From Physella acuta (taxonomy: Eukaryota; Mollusca; Gastropoda; Physidae), in contig NW_026731575.1 of assembly GCF_028476545.1 (NCBI RefSeq), positions 1-64,000 on the forward strand: 64,000 nt of DNA. Direction: 5' to 3'. Below the pieces are notes generated by a model, which did not search any database, was not told the DNA's origin, and saw only the letters and a list, made by a program, of their open reading frames with translations. The position numbers and the translations under genes were made by a program. Positions 36,101 through 48,900 of the stretch are shown here, piece by piece (the first letter of the stretch is position 1; every line of letters starts with the position of its first letter).

Positions 36101-39100
36101 AAATAAGCATAGTTATAAGCCATTTTGTTTTTGAATCAAAGACATTTGTTTATGGGCCCTACATGTCTGTATCCACACACTTGACTCAAGTGACCAGTTA
36201 GAGAGATAAGTGTTTCTTACACACAAACTTCTTATCTCCAATACAAAGCCTACTGGTTAACAGGATATATCTTGATATCCTGGTTTCATTTAAGGTTACT
36301 AATATTGTTTTACTGTCACCTCACAAATTACATGGGTCTATATTTAGACTCTATGGGACGGTGTGGGCCTAGCGGTTGAGTGCTAGACTGCTAACCTAAA
36401 AATTACGAGTTTGAATCCAGGTTCAAGTCAGTGTAATGTCCCTGATTCCACCCAACTCTGATATGTACCTAACTCATGTTAGGGAAATTAATGGTGGCTG
36501 GGCATAGTGCTGAACACATTATCCCTTTATTTGCAGAGGTCAAGAAAGATATGAACTCTATTTTTTCTGCCTAATGGATCGCCCGGGTCTAAAGAGGAAT
36601 CTTTACTTAAAATTTAGACTCTGAATTTCTGTGTCAGCTTTATTTTTTATTAACTGCTACTACCTTCTGTATTAATACAGAATTATAACATTTTTAAATT
36701 AACATAAAAAATGAAAAGTATGGTGTAGGCTTAAAATATATAAATTTTTTTTTCAGCTCATAAGTTAAAAAAAAAAAGAAAATGGTTGATACTGAAAGAC
36801 ATTAACTAATACATTAAAAAATACATAAAAATATGAATGGTATGGCAATCAAAATATGGCTAACAATATCTACCATGAGATTTCTCATAGATACAATTTT
36901 CTTTTTCAGAGGTGATATTGCCCTTATTGGGTTGGCAGTGATGGGACAGAATTTGATCCTCAATATGAATGACCATGGTTTTACTGTAAGTTTTACAAGT
37001 TAACATTGATTGCTTTGTTGTTTTGTTAAAGGACAACCATAAATTATGTTGCACTCCTTAAATTGGAAAGGAGGCAAGTGGTTGGTTTTATTGTCAGCGT
37101 GTAATATGGGACAGTTTAGAAAGTGTAACATCACACTTTAAAAAAAAAAATTAATTGAATATTTAAAATTATTTCACATTCTTTAAAAACTTTTGAAAAA
37201 TGTAATAAAAATTGATCAAAGTACCAAATTTTTCCCAGATGTTGTAGTACTATTGAATAGTCTTAGTGATGTTTTGAATAAAGAAAAATTAGTATTTAGT
37301 GTTGGAGAAGGTTTGGGGGGGTGGTCGGCTATACAGAAGTCAATGGCTGACTCATTTGCATTTTGCTCACTACATTCCAGAATATACTTGTGTTGCTGTG
37401 TACAATATATGTTGACATTTATTTTACAGGTGGTTGCATTTAATAGAACTGTTTCTAAAGTGACAGAGTTTTTGAACAATGAAGCCAAAGGAACAAAAAT
37501 AATTGGGGCCACCTCACTACAAGATATGGTCAGTAAGTTGAAAACTCCACGAAGGGTCATGTTGCTGGTCAAAGCTGGGTCTGCTGTGGATGATTTTATA
37601 AACAGTTTGGTAAGTTTTGGTCAGATGTGGCATTTAGTTGCCCAGTTTTTGGCAGGTGGACATTTAGTTAACTAGTTTTTGGTAGGTGAGGAATTTAATT
37701 ACCTAGTTTTGGTAGGTGAGGAATTTAATTAACTAGTTTTAGTAGGTGAGGAATTTAATTACCTAGTTTTAGTAGGTGAGGAATTTAATTACCTAGTTTT
37801 GGTAGGTGAGGAATTTAATTACCTAGTTTTGGTAGGTGAGGAATTTAATTAACTAGTTTTAGTAGGTGAGGAATTTAATTACCTAGTTTTAGTAGGTGAG
37901 GAATTTAATTACCTAGTTTTGGTAGGTGAGGAATTTAATTACCTAGTTTTGGTAGGTGAGGAATTTAATTAACTAGTTTTAGTAGGTGAGGAATTTAATT
38001 ACCTAGTTTTGGTAGGTGAGGAATTTAATTACCTAGTTTTGGTAGGTGAGGAATTTAATTAACTAGTTTTAGTAGGTGAGGAATTTAATTACCTAGTTTT
38101 GGTAGGTGAGGAATTTAATTAACTAGTTTTAGTAGGTGAGGAATTTAATTACCTAGTTTTGGTAGGTGAGGAATTTAATTAACTAGTTTTAGTAGGTGAG
38201 GAATTTAATTAACTAGTTTTAGTAGGTAGGAATTTAATTTCCTAGTTTTGGTAGGAGTGGGATTTAATTACCTAATTTTGGTCGATGAGGGATTTAATTA
38301 CCTAGTTTTAGTCAGATGTGGCATTTAGTTTTCTAGCTTTTAAAAGGTGGGACAATAATTAAAAGAAAATATGTTCATTGATTGCTAAATGAATTTAAAT
38401 AAAAGTGTGTTATTACATAATATGACCTGATGAGAACCCACGCTTTCCTAAAACACTAGTTGTGTGTGCAGACAGGTTGCAGGGGTCGGCTTGGTCGAGT
38501 CGGTAAAGCTCATGGTTGCTAAACCGAAAAGTCTCGAGTTCGAACCCTCGGGCAGATGAGGCTCGTTAGCTGGGGACAGCCACTCTTCTAGGAGAGACAA
38601 CTCCAAAATCAAACAACTGCTGCCTTGTAGTTTGTTCTTGGTTGGATAAAGGCTATGGAAGCAAATCCAAAAAGAAAAGCAGGCTGAAATCGGAGTCAAT
38701 GGCCTCAATGGCGCATAACCAGTTGACACGTAACGCTTAATTGTGTTGGAGGCGTGGTGGAGTCGGCAAAAAGCTCATGGTTGATACATTCGAACAGTCT
38801 CGAGTTCAAACCCCACTGGCAGATAAATCTCGATCCCCTTCAACACTAATAATTAAGAACGAAGAAGAAGACATAATATGTTTTGGTGTGCATAACATAA
38901 AATGACATGTGATTGTAGCTATGTTTTTTTTTTATTGAATAGGTGCCTTTGCTTGAAAAAGGGGACATCATCATTGATGGAGGAAACTCAGAATATACAG
39001 ATTCTATTGTAAGCTGGATGTTTTTTAAAAAAAGTACACCTTTAAGATATAAAGCTATTGTGAATAAAATATAAAAATGCTTTTTTTGTTTGTATTTAAT

Positions 39101-42100
39101 TTTGTTTGGTTTTTTTTTTACACAGCGTCGATGTAAATCCTTGAAAGAGAAAGGTATTCATTTTATTGGTAGTGGGGTGAGTGGTGGTGAGGAGGGTGCA
39201 AGGTATGGGCCATCTCTAATGCCTGGAGGAGCTGAAGACGCTTGGCCAGCTGTCAAAGACATTTTCCAGTCCATCTCTGCTAAGGCTGATAATGAGCCTT
39301 GTTGTGATTGGGTAAGTAGTCTATCATCACTCTGTTGTATAGATTGAATAATTTAACTTTTTTTTTGGAAAATAGTATATAATGGCAAATCTAAACTGAG
39401 TCATCTCAGCATATCTAATTAATCTATTCTCATTCTATTCTATTATGTATTACAGCTATTTAATATTACTTCTTTATTCCACATTTTAAAATGCAGCTTT
39501 ACTACTTTGTCTTTAATATTTAATTGCTATTTGATTTAAATGTTATTATTTTTTTATAATGGCCAATGTGAAAAAAGACCACCTTACCTACTGTTGTTAC
39601 TGTTTTAAAATAAAATCAAAGTTTATTATTACCCAATGAGCCAAAGTGTAAAAGGGTTTATTGATGATTTTTTTTAACTTTCCTGATTTATGTTGAATAA
39701 TGAAGTTTTTTAACATATTGTAATCAGTTGGTTGCAAATATTTTTTTGGTAAACTGTTAGCACTAGTAGTTACATGCAGTGTTCCCTCTAAGCTGCGCGG
39801 CTGCGCGGCCGCGCAGCACTTACAAATATGCCGCGCAGACATTTTCTGATGCCGCGCACAGATTATCAGAACGTCGGGCAAGTCTGATTCACTAAAAAAA
39901 ATTGTGGTCAGTGGCTTGAATGAAGCGACATTTTTAGTGCCTGTTTTGTTAAACGAACAGTCTTTGTGTTTTGGGGCATAAACAGAAATCACAGGTATCT
40001 TTGACTGGGGGGAGGGGGTGACCTCGGTTGTCATACCACAGATCTAGTTAATGGCAACTCTAAATTGAGCGGGGCGGGTTTCGATGTGATGCCTGGGTGA
40101 CCCTCCCTCTTCTTGATTTAATGGTTTACCTGACACCTAATACCTGAAAAGGATTGTGGCTACTAGCTGACCATGCAAGGTTTTATTTTCTATAGCCACT
40201 GCCCCTACCCATCTCCCAACCCCCACCCATCACCTTGATACTATGACGGTTTACCCAAGTCAGATGCAAAATCTACTTTACTGAAGGTGGATGTGTTTTT
40301 CGCTCTGTTTTGTTTAAGGATTTATATACTATATACCCAATTCTTGAGATTATTACGTGCACCTGGATCGAACTGTTTCAGTATTCACAGACTGGTTAGG
40401 TAAATAAGGAATAAAAGTTTACTACTCTGTGCTATTTGAACATGTTGAAAAGAAATGCTGCAAAAAAAAAAGCGAGAGATTCGTTTAAACTGGAATGGCT
40501 CAAAGTTAAAGTGACAACCGATACGTCAGATTCTAAGAATGTTTCAGTTGAATTAGGAAGCATCTGAAGTGTAAGCTCTGTGCTGCTAGTACTTGAAACT
40601 AACACTGAGCGAGAAGAACGAATTAAACAAAATGAGCGCCAGCGTTCAAACGAGGATCAAGTTCGAATCCTAATGGATAATGTTCTTCTCGCCATTAGGA
40701 TGAACGCCTCGATGCTGTCGGTACAACTGATTCATAACCACATGGGGAAGTATGTTTCTATATCAGACAGTTGGCGAAGTAAGAATTACGCCTTTGAGTT
40801 TGTTGAAGCAATCAACGAGGCGGTTGTGAAGAACACACTGACAGAACTTCTAGTAGCATCGTTCCACGCGCTTATAGTTGATGAAAGTACTGACATAATT
40901 GTATATAAAATGCTAATCCTTTATTTTAAATTTCGTTCAGTAAATTCTTTATCCTACAAAACCGTTTTTGGTGGAATAATTCAGCTTACTGCATGTGATG
41001 CCTCAGCTCTGGAGGCAGCCATAACACAGTACTACACTGAACATCAACTTGAAATGAAACCGCATGGTAATGATAACATCAGACGGGGCATCGGTTATGT
41101 TAGGCCGTAGGAAGGGATTAGCTGCTTTATTGAAGGCTAAGGTACCCCATCTTGTTGAACAGCACTAAGTTCGATCTTCAGTTTAAAAGGGCGCACTTGA
41201 AGAATTGGCCAAGGTGCATGATATGGATGTAATTTTTTTTCGACCAATTTATGAAGTTCGTTGGTTGTCACGTCACTATCAATGTTGTTGCAGCGAAATA
41301 ATTTATCATCTATCGAAGCACATCAATTTTGCATTTCTAAAATACGCAAATTAGAAGCACAATACCTGAGTGAAGATGTTTATTGGAACGATAAAGCCAA
41401 GAAAATTTTGATTGAAAACGTAGGAATCGACACAAGACAAATCACACAGTTTATACGATCGGTCTGCGATCATTTAAATGTAAGGTTTCCAGGAGATGAA
41501 CTGCAGTTTTCGTCAGCTTTTGATCATACTGGTTTAAAAAATTGTGCATTTGAGTTTGGCGTCAAAGATATCAAAGAACTGTGCGTAAAGTACAAATACG
41601 TGTTACAAACAACAAATAAAGAGTCAATTATCACGTAATAAAGGACTTCAAATTTCAGATCAGTGAAAAACTCAAATCAGGTTCAGTAAATTCATTAACT
41701 GAAATCGCAGATTTGATGAACAATTTAGCTCATTGGCAAAGTTAATTGACATATGCTGTACTTTTCAAGTATCCAGCGCTGATTGCGAGCGAGGTTTTAG
41801 TCTTATGATCAGAATTAAAGTGCAAGCACGAAATAGACTTGAAGAAACACATTTGGAAAATCTAATGCGAATTAAATTATATCTAAATGCTGGAGAGGAT
41901 GTGGATTTAAACAAAGCATATAAGGTGTGGAAGCAAGGCAAGGTTAGACGCGAGAAATTGCAATAAATGTCACTGAAAGGTTAGCTAATTTTCTTTTCAA
42001 GTCAGCTCTTTAAAATGGTTTACATGTTAAACTTTTGTATTTGTATTACCGTTATGGTATTAACATTATTAACATATGATTGCATTACACTTACATAGTA

Positions 42101-45012
42101 CGTAGACCATATAACCTGTTGTCTAAGTATAACTCTAAAAGTTTCTGTTGTGTATTTTATTTTATTTAAATGGGATTCGTATCTTCTTTTAATTGCATAC
42201 GTTTCATTAGTCCTGCACATTATACTATTAATTTATCAAAATGCATGCCTTCATTACTCTGCTTAATTGCAAGCCTAAACATTAACTTGCCCAAGTCATT
42301 TTTAGCACCGCGCACACAACATATTTTTTGCACACACACTCTTGGTCCTTAGAGGGAACATTGGTTACATGTAGACATAGGGAGTCATTGTAGGTCACCA
42401 TATGGTCAGATATATGAGACTAATCCTTCTGTTTTTTTAGGGAATAACTTGTCTTGTTAGGTGTTAGATTTATCATTTGTATCCAGAGGCTTCACTTGGT
42501 CAGGTGTCACCCTGTATTTCATCTCATGTCACACCCCCACACCCCCCCTCCCCTTTGTCATAATATATCAATGTGTACTTAAAAGACTGTTTACTTTATC
42601 ATTAATTGAACTGGAAAAATAATTAAAATAATTCTTTTTCTACAATATTTTGATTTTGGAATTTTTTGCATTGGTGTCACCTGGTACAACCCCTGTAGCC
42701 CTCTTGTGATGCCTCTGTATAGAAAGTTGAATTGTCAGAATATTTGGTTGTTAATAAGATACAAAATGGAAAATCAAAGTTCTTTGTTTTCTTAAATAAC
42801 AGGTGGGGCCAGAAGGTGCTGGTCACTTTGTTAAAATGGTCCACAATGGAATTGAGTATGGAGACATGCAGCTTATTTGTGAGGCTTATCATGTGATGAA
42901 AGCCGCACTAGGGCTAACTCATGCTGAGATGGCTGATGTAAGTAGACTTTTGTGTATAGTGTAAATAGTGTTTGTGTTCTGGTTTTTATAAATCAGATGG
43001 TGTTAAATTTGGTGAGAAAAAATATTTTTCCATCTTACAGGTTTTTGAAGACTGGAATAAAGGAGAATTAGAGTCTTTCCTGATTGAAATAACACGTGAT
43101 ATAATGAGATACAATGACACTGATGGGAAACCACTTGTAGAGAAAATTAGGGATTCTGCTGGGCAAAAAGGAACTGGGAAATGGACAGCTATTTCTTCAC
43201 TAGAGTATGGTGTACCTGTCACGCTAATAGGTAAAGATTTCTATTCAATTTTAATTACAAGTGCAGTTAACATGTGATGATGGTACATGTGTTTGTCTTT
43301 TAAATTAGTTTTTCTTTTGTTTAAGAAAGCTCTGGTCTGTTAATTGCTGCCTTCAGCTGAAACTAAGATTTGTAGCTTGTAAACATTTGTTTTACTCTTT
43401 TTTTTTTGTTTTTTACCAGGTGAAGCAGTTTTTGCCCGCTGTTTGTCATCATTGAAAGATGAAAGAGTTTTAGCCAGTAAAGAAATCACAGGTCCAAGTG
43501 TTACCAAATATAGTGGGGACAAAAAAGCTTTTATTGAAGATATCAGAAAAGTAAGTCCTTGTTTCTAAAGGTTTACTGTAATAATAATTAACACTTTAAA
43601 ATGTTTTCACTGTATTTTTAAATAGATGATAATAAAAGAATATTATTTTGCTTAGGCCTTGTATGCATCAAAAATTGTGTCGTATGCTCAAGGATTTATG
43701 CTAATGAGAGAAACAGCAAAAGAACTGGGGTGGAAGTTAAATTTTGGTTCCATAGCTTTAATGTGGAGAGGAGGATGCATTATAAGAAGGTAAACCTTTC
43801 GCTTTAGTGTCTGCATTAGAAAAACATCTTTGTGGGCAGCTATACATTTTATGAAAGAAATAGAAGAAATTAAATATTTCGAATCGTCATTGACTTTGCT
43901 TCAAGTAACACTAATTAAATAGTGGATAACATTCTTACCTCTTAGTTTTCAAAACATAATTTTTTTTTTCAGTGTCTTTCTTGGCAATATAAAACAAGCC
44001 TATGACAAGAACCCAAACCTTAGTAATCTCTTATTAGATGAGTTCTTCAAGAAAGAGATCCAGAAATGTCAGGTAATGGCATGATCTATATTAAAATATG
44101 TGTGTTTCATTTTAAATGATAAACAGTTATCAGAAATTCTTTTAGTTTGCAGTGATGAAATTATGTAAATACTAGTGTATAATTTATTGTTAATATTATT
44201 TAAAAAAACAATTAGGATTCGTGGAGAAGAGTTGTATCCAATGCTGTTCTTCTTGGTATTCCCACGCCTGCATTCAGTACAGCCTTAGCTTTCTTTGATG
44301 GTTACAGAAGTGAAACTTTACCTGCCAACCTTATTCAGGTAAAAATTGTAATGTTTACCTAAGCAGTACTTCCTTGTTTAGCCCAGACTGACATGATGAA
44401 TTCTTTTCATCATCTAACTCTGCAAGAAGGAATATATGACTTGAGAGAGAAGCAGTCTGTTTATGGTGGAGAAAATACTTATAACCAAACCAGAGTTTTA
44501 TTTCAACCCTTAATTACACAGTCGACCTTTAAAAAATTGTAATAGGCTGTTAGTATTGGGTAAACAAATATTTTGTAATTAGATGAAAACCCAGTAACAA
44601 TTTAAATTTAAATTAAAAAATAAGTCCTTAAAAGCTGTTGTGCTCAAAGTCTGTTTGTGCTTTAGAGATTTAGTGGTCGACTGATATAGCATGTTTTCAA
44701 TCTAAAAAAAGAAGAGTGCACACCCATGGCCATAACCTGAAGTATATGTAGCTCACCTGGTAAGATCTGGCAATGTGTTGCTATACTCATGCAGTTTGGC
44801 CTCAAACCTTAACTAGAAAAGTGTTTCCAAGAAAAAAGTAAAATTAAAATAAAATTGCAGTGAGAAATTCTATAAGTAATACTTTCTTTCAGGCTCAGAG
44901 AGACTACTTTGGTGCCCACACATATGAGCTCAATGATGCTCCAGGAAAATACATTCACACCAACTGGACAGGCAGGGGAGGCAATGTTTCTTCATCAACC
45001 TATCAAGCATAA
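32698..45012 (+). CDS. PGD: 6-phosphogluconate dehydrogenase, decarboxylating
   Basis: Exons 32698-32711, 36910-36985, 37430-37609, 38943-39008, 39126-39311, 42803-42937, 43041-43230, 43420-43550, 43656-43789, 43973-44072, 44216-44338 and 44893-45012 (1455 nt, 484 aa; human 483). The 14-nt first exon encodes MSEI plus two bases and is set by the frame of [19 protein letters not shown]. Seen: Rossmann GLAVMG (12-17), NADP-binding NRT (35-37), [30 protein letters not shown], catalytic [17 protein letters not shown] with Lys185 and Glu192, [11 protein letters not shown], and the C-terminal HTNWTGRGG. The enzyme oxidises 6-phosphogluconate to ribulose 5-phosphate, CO2 and NADPH in the cytosolic pentose phosphate pathway. 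Intron 1 is 4.2 kb; intron 5 holds a hAT transposon. Confidence 0.97.
33513..33868. repeat. 178-bp tandem duplication in PGD intron 1
   Basis: gctgcgcaaatatgaaaatg starts at 33513 and again at 33691. The two copies share most of 178 bp, including ttattttgggcaggtgaag and gtagagtccat, with scattered substitutions. Confidence 0.85.
34854..35104 (+). mobile_element. tRNA-derived SINE (family B), near-complete
   Basis: gggacggagtggtctagcgg ... gagttcgaatc is a tRNA-like head with A and B boxes. The body ggtggctgggcatagtgctga and the end ttcacttgccccatagac follow. Lies in PGD intron 1. Confidence 0.85.
35461..35660. repeat. Cluster of short direct and inverted gggcaagtgtc units
   Basis: gacacttgcccgattgcgac at the left faces several copies of cattcgggcaagtgt / catttgggcaagtgtc, with catttgtcgcattcgggca repeated. 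It looks like a small non-autonomous element built of internally repeated ends. In PGD intron 1. Confidence 0.6.
36353..36604 (+). mobile_element. tRNA-derived SINE (family B)
   Basis: gggacggtgtgggcctagcgg, tgctagactgctaacctaaa and gagtttgaatccaggttc, then the family body to atggatcgcccggg. Third copy of this family on the + strand; PGD intron 1. Confidence 0.8.
37610..38340 (+). repeat. 30-bp minisatellite starting at the PGD exon 3 donor
   Basis: About 18 clean 30-bp units (ggtaggtgaggaatttaatt acctagtttt type; 37681-38220) with diverged units at both ends. The diverged left units run back to the donor TTTG|gtaagttttgg. Unit variants acctag/aactag and ggt/agt form a four-unit, 120-bp higher-order pattern over the first units. 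Each unit carries a donor-like ggtaggtgagg. Confidence 0.92.
38481..38870 (+). mobile_element. Dimeric tRNA-derived SINE (family A), second copy
   Basis: aggggtcggcttggtcgagtcggt ... gagttcgaaccctcgggcag, body gctggggacagccactcttc, second tRNA-like unit ggaggcgtggtggagtcggc, tail aacgaagaagaa. Lies in PGD intron 3 after the minisatellite. Confidence 0.85.
39777..42363 (+). mobile_element. hAT DNA transposon (2.6 kb) in PGD intron 5, decayed
   Basis: The ends cagtgttccctctaag and cttagagggaacattg form 16-bp inverted repeats (one mismatch). gttacatg is duplicated on both sides (39769-39776, 42364-42371), the 8-bp hAT signature. The left end has GC-rich subterminal repeats (gctgcgcggctgcgcggcc). 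The interior encodes a broken hAT transposase. Same sense as PGD. The 143-bp relative is at 18027-18169. Confidence 0.93.
40442..41966 (+). pseudogene. hAT transposase (ZMYM/SCAND3-type), broken
   Basis: Four open pieces in order: 40442-40567 ([21 protein letters not shown]-terminal region), 40580-41110 (with the hAT core motif [12 protein letters not shown]), 41261-41638 and 41733-41966 (C-terminal dimerisation region, [15 protein letters not shown]...[16 protein letters not shown]). The pieces lie in different frames separated by stops, so this copy cannot make an intact transposase. The family resembles the KIAA1586/ZMYM6/SCAND3-related hAT group, where such pieces form one ~600-aa protein. 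Confidence 0.85.
42484..42718. mobile_element. Possible small inverted-repeat element next to PGD exon 6
   Basis: cagaggcttcac at the left and gtgatgcctctg at the right are inverted with two mismatches. ggtgtcaccctg and ggtgtcacctgg lie inside. No target duplication seen. Ends 85 bp before the exon 6 acceptor. Confidence 0.4.
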
Positions 45013-45938
45013 GATGTATCAGTGTTCTGTGACTGAGCTCTTGTATCAAAATGAAATTTATAAAATAAAAAAAAAAAGAATACAATTAGCCCTGGCAAAT
45101 TTAAAGAAAAATTGTCATTGAAGAATGCTACTGAAGAAATTGTTTCAAAAAGTTGTTGATTTAGAAAAATCATATTTGACTTTATTTAGGAAAAAAATGT
45201 TTTGTAGTTTAATCACCTGTAAAGATATTTAGAACTCTATTTTATATTATGATTGATTTTATAGAAATTTTATTGTATTCTATATTCTTCTGTTTATTCT
45301 TTCAACCCTTTTTTAAAAAAAGTTTTTAAGATTAATGGTTATTCAGGTATTTTACTCATTTTTTAAAATGCCTTTAAACATTTTTCTCAGAATTTTTTTA
45401 CATTAAATTTGTTAAGATATTGTTTATGAAAATAAATATTGATGAATATATCTGACATGGTGTAAAGAAATTTTTATATTATGCTTAATAGAATGCTGTC
45501 ATTTCTATTAGGGACCAAGATATTAAAAGTTATGTAACTAAATTTTAATGTCATTGACTTCATTTTTTAAAAATAATATTTATATAGGTGACTTGGTTAT
45601 ATTGGTTTTGAAGGCAGGCTATCACTTTTTTAACTGGACTGTGTCTAATGCATTAGGCTACAACAACTTCTTAACATTTTCTCATGCTGTCCAGATGCAC
45701 CGCTTTCCACTATCTTTTTCATGTCCATTTTATGTTACTAATTTTTTTTAGAAGTCTTGATGAGATAAAACACTGTTCTATCTATGCACAACCTCAGCTG
45801 TGTGCTAATACTAAATTTGTTAAAAGTATGGTGTACGCACAAGTCATTTGGGTTGTTTGAATGTGAAGAGTTAAACAAACATGATTGATAGTTGTAACAA
45901 AAAAACAAGTTTAAAGTATTGTAAATGTAATGTACACA

Positions 45939-45944
45939 AATAAA
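45939..45944 (+). terminator. PGD: Candidate distal PGD polyadenylation signal
   Basis: AATAAA in cacaaataaaatatt, about 0.93 kb past the stop. A nearer AATAAA is at 45431-45436. Both are in AT-rich DNA, so usage cannot be decided. Confidence 0.35.
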
Positions 45945-45965
45945 ATATTAAGGGAATAATATAGC

Positions 45966-45971
45966 TTTATT
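45966..45971 (-). terminator. Candidate distal aPKC polyadenylation signal
   Basis: AATAAA on the minus strand (tttatt here). If used, the aPKC 3' UTR is about 4.6 kb and ends within 30 bp of the PGD distal signal. Nearer signals are possible. Confidence 0.25.
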
Positions 45972-45989
45972 TTTTTTTTTTTTTTACAT

Positions 45990-48900
45990 AAACAGCAAAT
46001 CATACAAAAATAATTTTAGCAGACACAATAGAAACAATCTAAATGGATATTGTAACAGATGACAATAATTTCCGAAAAACCATGCAATATCGTCTCTTCT
46101 ATAATTTTAACAAAACCTGCAATAAAAATATCTTAATAGAGGGAGAATCTAAGAATCCAAATTTTTTCCAACCACATAGAGCTACATTAGATGGGTCCAT
46201 TATTTGATTGGCAATCTGTTAGTGTTTTCATAGATCCATTATTTACATTCAGTCTACTAAAATGTATGCACACAGTATAAAATTATTACCATTTATTGTT
46301 GAATCAAACTACAACATGTACCATCTCTGCCTTAGATGAGTCAAGCTTTTATTTACGAAGGAGAAGACATTTTTCAAACTGCTACAACTGTTCAAATAAA
46401 CCTGACTGTTACAATAACCATTCAGAAAGTCACATTAATAAAAAATATTTAATGATATCTAGAAGGCAAAAGTTATTATTTCTAGTGCCAGCCAGTTAAT
46501 TTACAAAAAAATTTCTGTTAATTATTTTAATATTATTTTTTCTAAACTTTTACAAAATTGACAAAATTTGTTTTTTTGGGGACATTTACGTATGAACCTG
46601 TGACGTAAGAATATTACCATAGACCCATGAAAAAATGTATTCCCAATCAGTCCCCATGCTAAAATTTAGTGAAAACTTGAGTGAAAATGTGCTTTAAAAG
46701 AAAGAAACATACAGCTCTGATATGGATGACACCAAAGAAACTGCAAGCACTTGAAGGCAGGGGAGGCTGGAGGTAGTACAAGCAAAGCCACAGAAAAGTA
46801 TATTCAAACTTTTTTATGGGCAGGGTAATGGCCTTTCATCACGACCACACAGAAACTACAAACCCAACCTATTTCATTTTACTCACTCTGAGATTTAAAA
46901 ACAAGTAACTTGAATCGCAAGTAATTTTTTTTTTCAACAAACAAAAAACCCAATGTTTGTCAGGATTTATTTTTAAAAATTAGACTTATTCAATGCAATG
47001 CTTAAACAGACATTTAACATATTGCATACTCATTTATGTTATTTAAAATTTTTAAATGCAAAGTAGACCTTCGTGCAGTATATTAAAAAACAAACTGACA
47101 TTATAAGTGGATGAACTGTTTACAGGACCAGAAATTGTTGAACTTTAAATATTTAATAAACGAACACTGCACTACAAATATTTATTATCTAAAGATAATA
47201 GTACATTGTAACAGAGCACCTTTGTAGTCGTGTATCAAAATTTAGAATAACATTCAACTGAAAGCAGGCAGAGAAATTTGACATTGAAAGCGCTGGTGTC
47301 CATCCAATCAACACACAAAGGCTAAGGTCATGTGACCTCAATGAACAAATCACAGACTTTATCAAACAATTTACAACCAACTAACAATGGAAGCCTTGGA
47401 ATGAATATTAATTAAAAGGAACTGTTAAACCAATGAATTATCCTGTGATAATTCTTGTTAAACTTCAAAACAAATGAGTATTATCTCACATAGCACAACA
47501 TGCAAAGTGCAAAACTACCAGTACCTTTATCATGCAACAGACTTAAGAAAAATGCTTGGTTTGAATGTAAAAGAATCTCTAAAGAGTCCAAAGTTGAGTC
47601 AAACAGGAAAATTATAAATTTGCAAAATTGTTGTGTAAATGAGACTGAGCTATTTTACTGGTATAAGTGTGAACCAAGTTCTATGTGTAAGAAAACTCCC
47701 TTGATACAAAAAATTTAAGAAATGTAGCCTCTCAATGACCCACTGAAATAGATTAAGCTCATTAAAATCCATTATACTATAAATCAATTTTTTTTTACTT
47801 ACTCTATTCTTAAAATATTAAATGTTTAATTAACATTTTTTTTGCTTTTCCGACAACAGGTAACCTTCAACCAAATACACAATACAGGTGATGTTCCAAG
47901 AACATAAAAATTTGTTCCAATATTGGACACAAACATATGATAAACAAAGACACAAACAGATAGCTTTAAGCAGCACCGATTTGCCTGACAAAAAATAACT
48001 TATGTTATTTACCAAAGCAACAAGTTATGGCTTTCTTTCAAGTACAGATCTGGATTAAAAAGGTGAAGGGTCGTAGCAAGCATAACTTGACCCCATGCGC
48101 ATAAACCCACACAAACAAAACTAGAGCATGCAATTATATATAATGCAAATCCAAGCTTAATTTGATTACAACATAGTATCAGGTCTTAAACTAATATAAA
48201 TAGGTTTCCATATTAAAGTTCACACACAAAATGATTAAAACATTTCTAAGCACAAAATTTAGACGGCACCTTGTTAGTAAAGCTGACAAAAAGCAAAATC
48301 CTAAAATGCTACACTAAAAATGAATTAGGAAAACCTAAAAAAAGGTATCTGTATATTATTATTTTAATTAAAAGATAAATATATCTAGGATTTTATATAA
48401 TGTTGTAACAAAACAAGAAAGACTGAATTCCTATTTAACTTATTTACATGTGTGCATGTTTCATAAAACAAAGGGCACATTGCAGTGTGTATACGCATTT
48501 CTTTACAACTATTTTATTAACAAACAGACAACGAAACTTAAAGATTATCTTTTTCCATTTTATACAGTGGATATATGTACACATTTCTATTTAGAATCTG
48601 CAGTGATTACTTTAAATTGTTAAAACTATGTTGATTAATATTTCCTAAAGGATATCAGGAAAAGTAAAATAAAATTAGATTTTTTAATATTTAATAAATT
48701 TTTCACATAGCCACAACAACAAAAAAAATTAATAATTTCACAACCAAAATTATAAACAAACTAAATTTTGCAATCACTGCCACAAAAAAAATCTGGCTGT
48801 TGATCTAACAATTATTTTTTTCAATTGTCATTACTATGTTGTAATAGCAAGATTTAGCGTTAAGAAAGGAACTGCAAAAAATTATTCCATACATCGTTAA

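Noticed and set aside
37676-38220. CRISPR-like array of regular repeats
   Set aside because: Head-to-tail minisatellite without unique spacers, in a eukaryotic intron.
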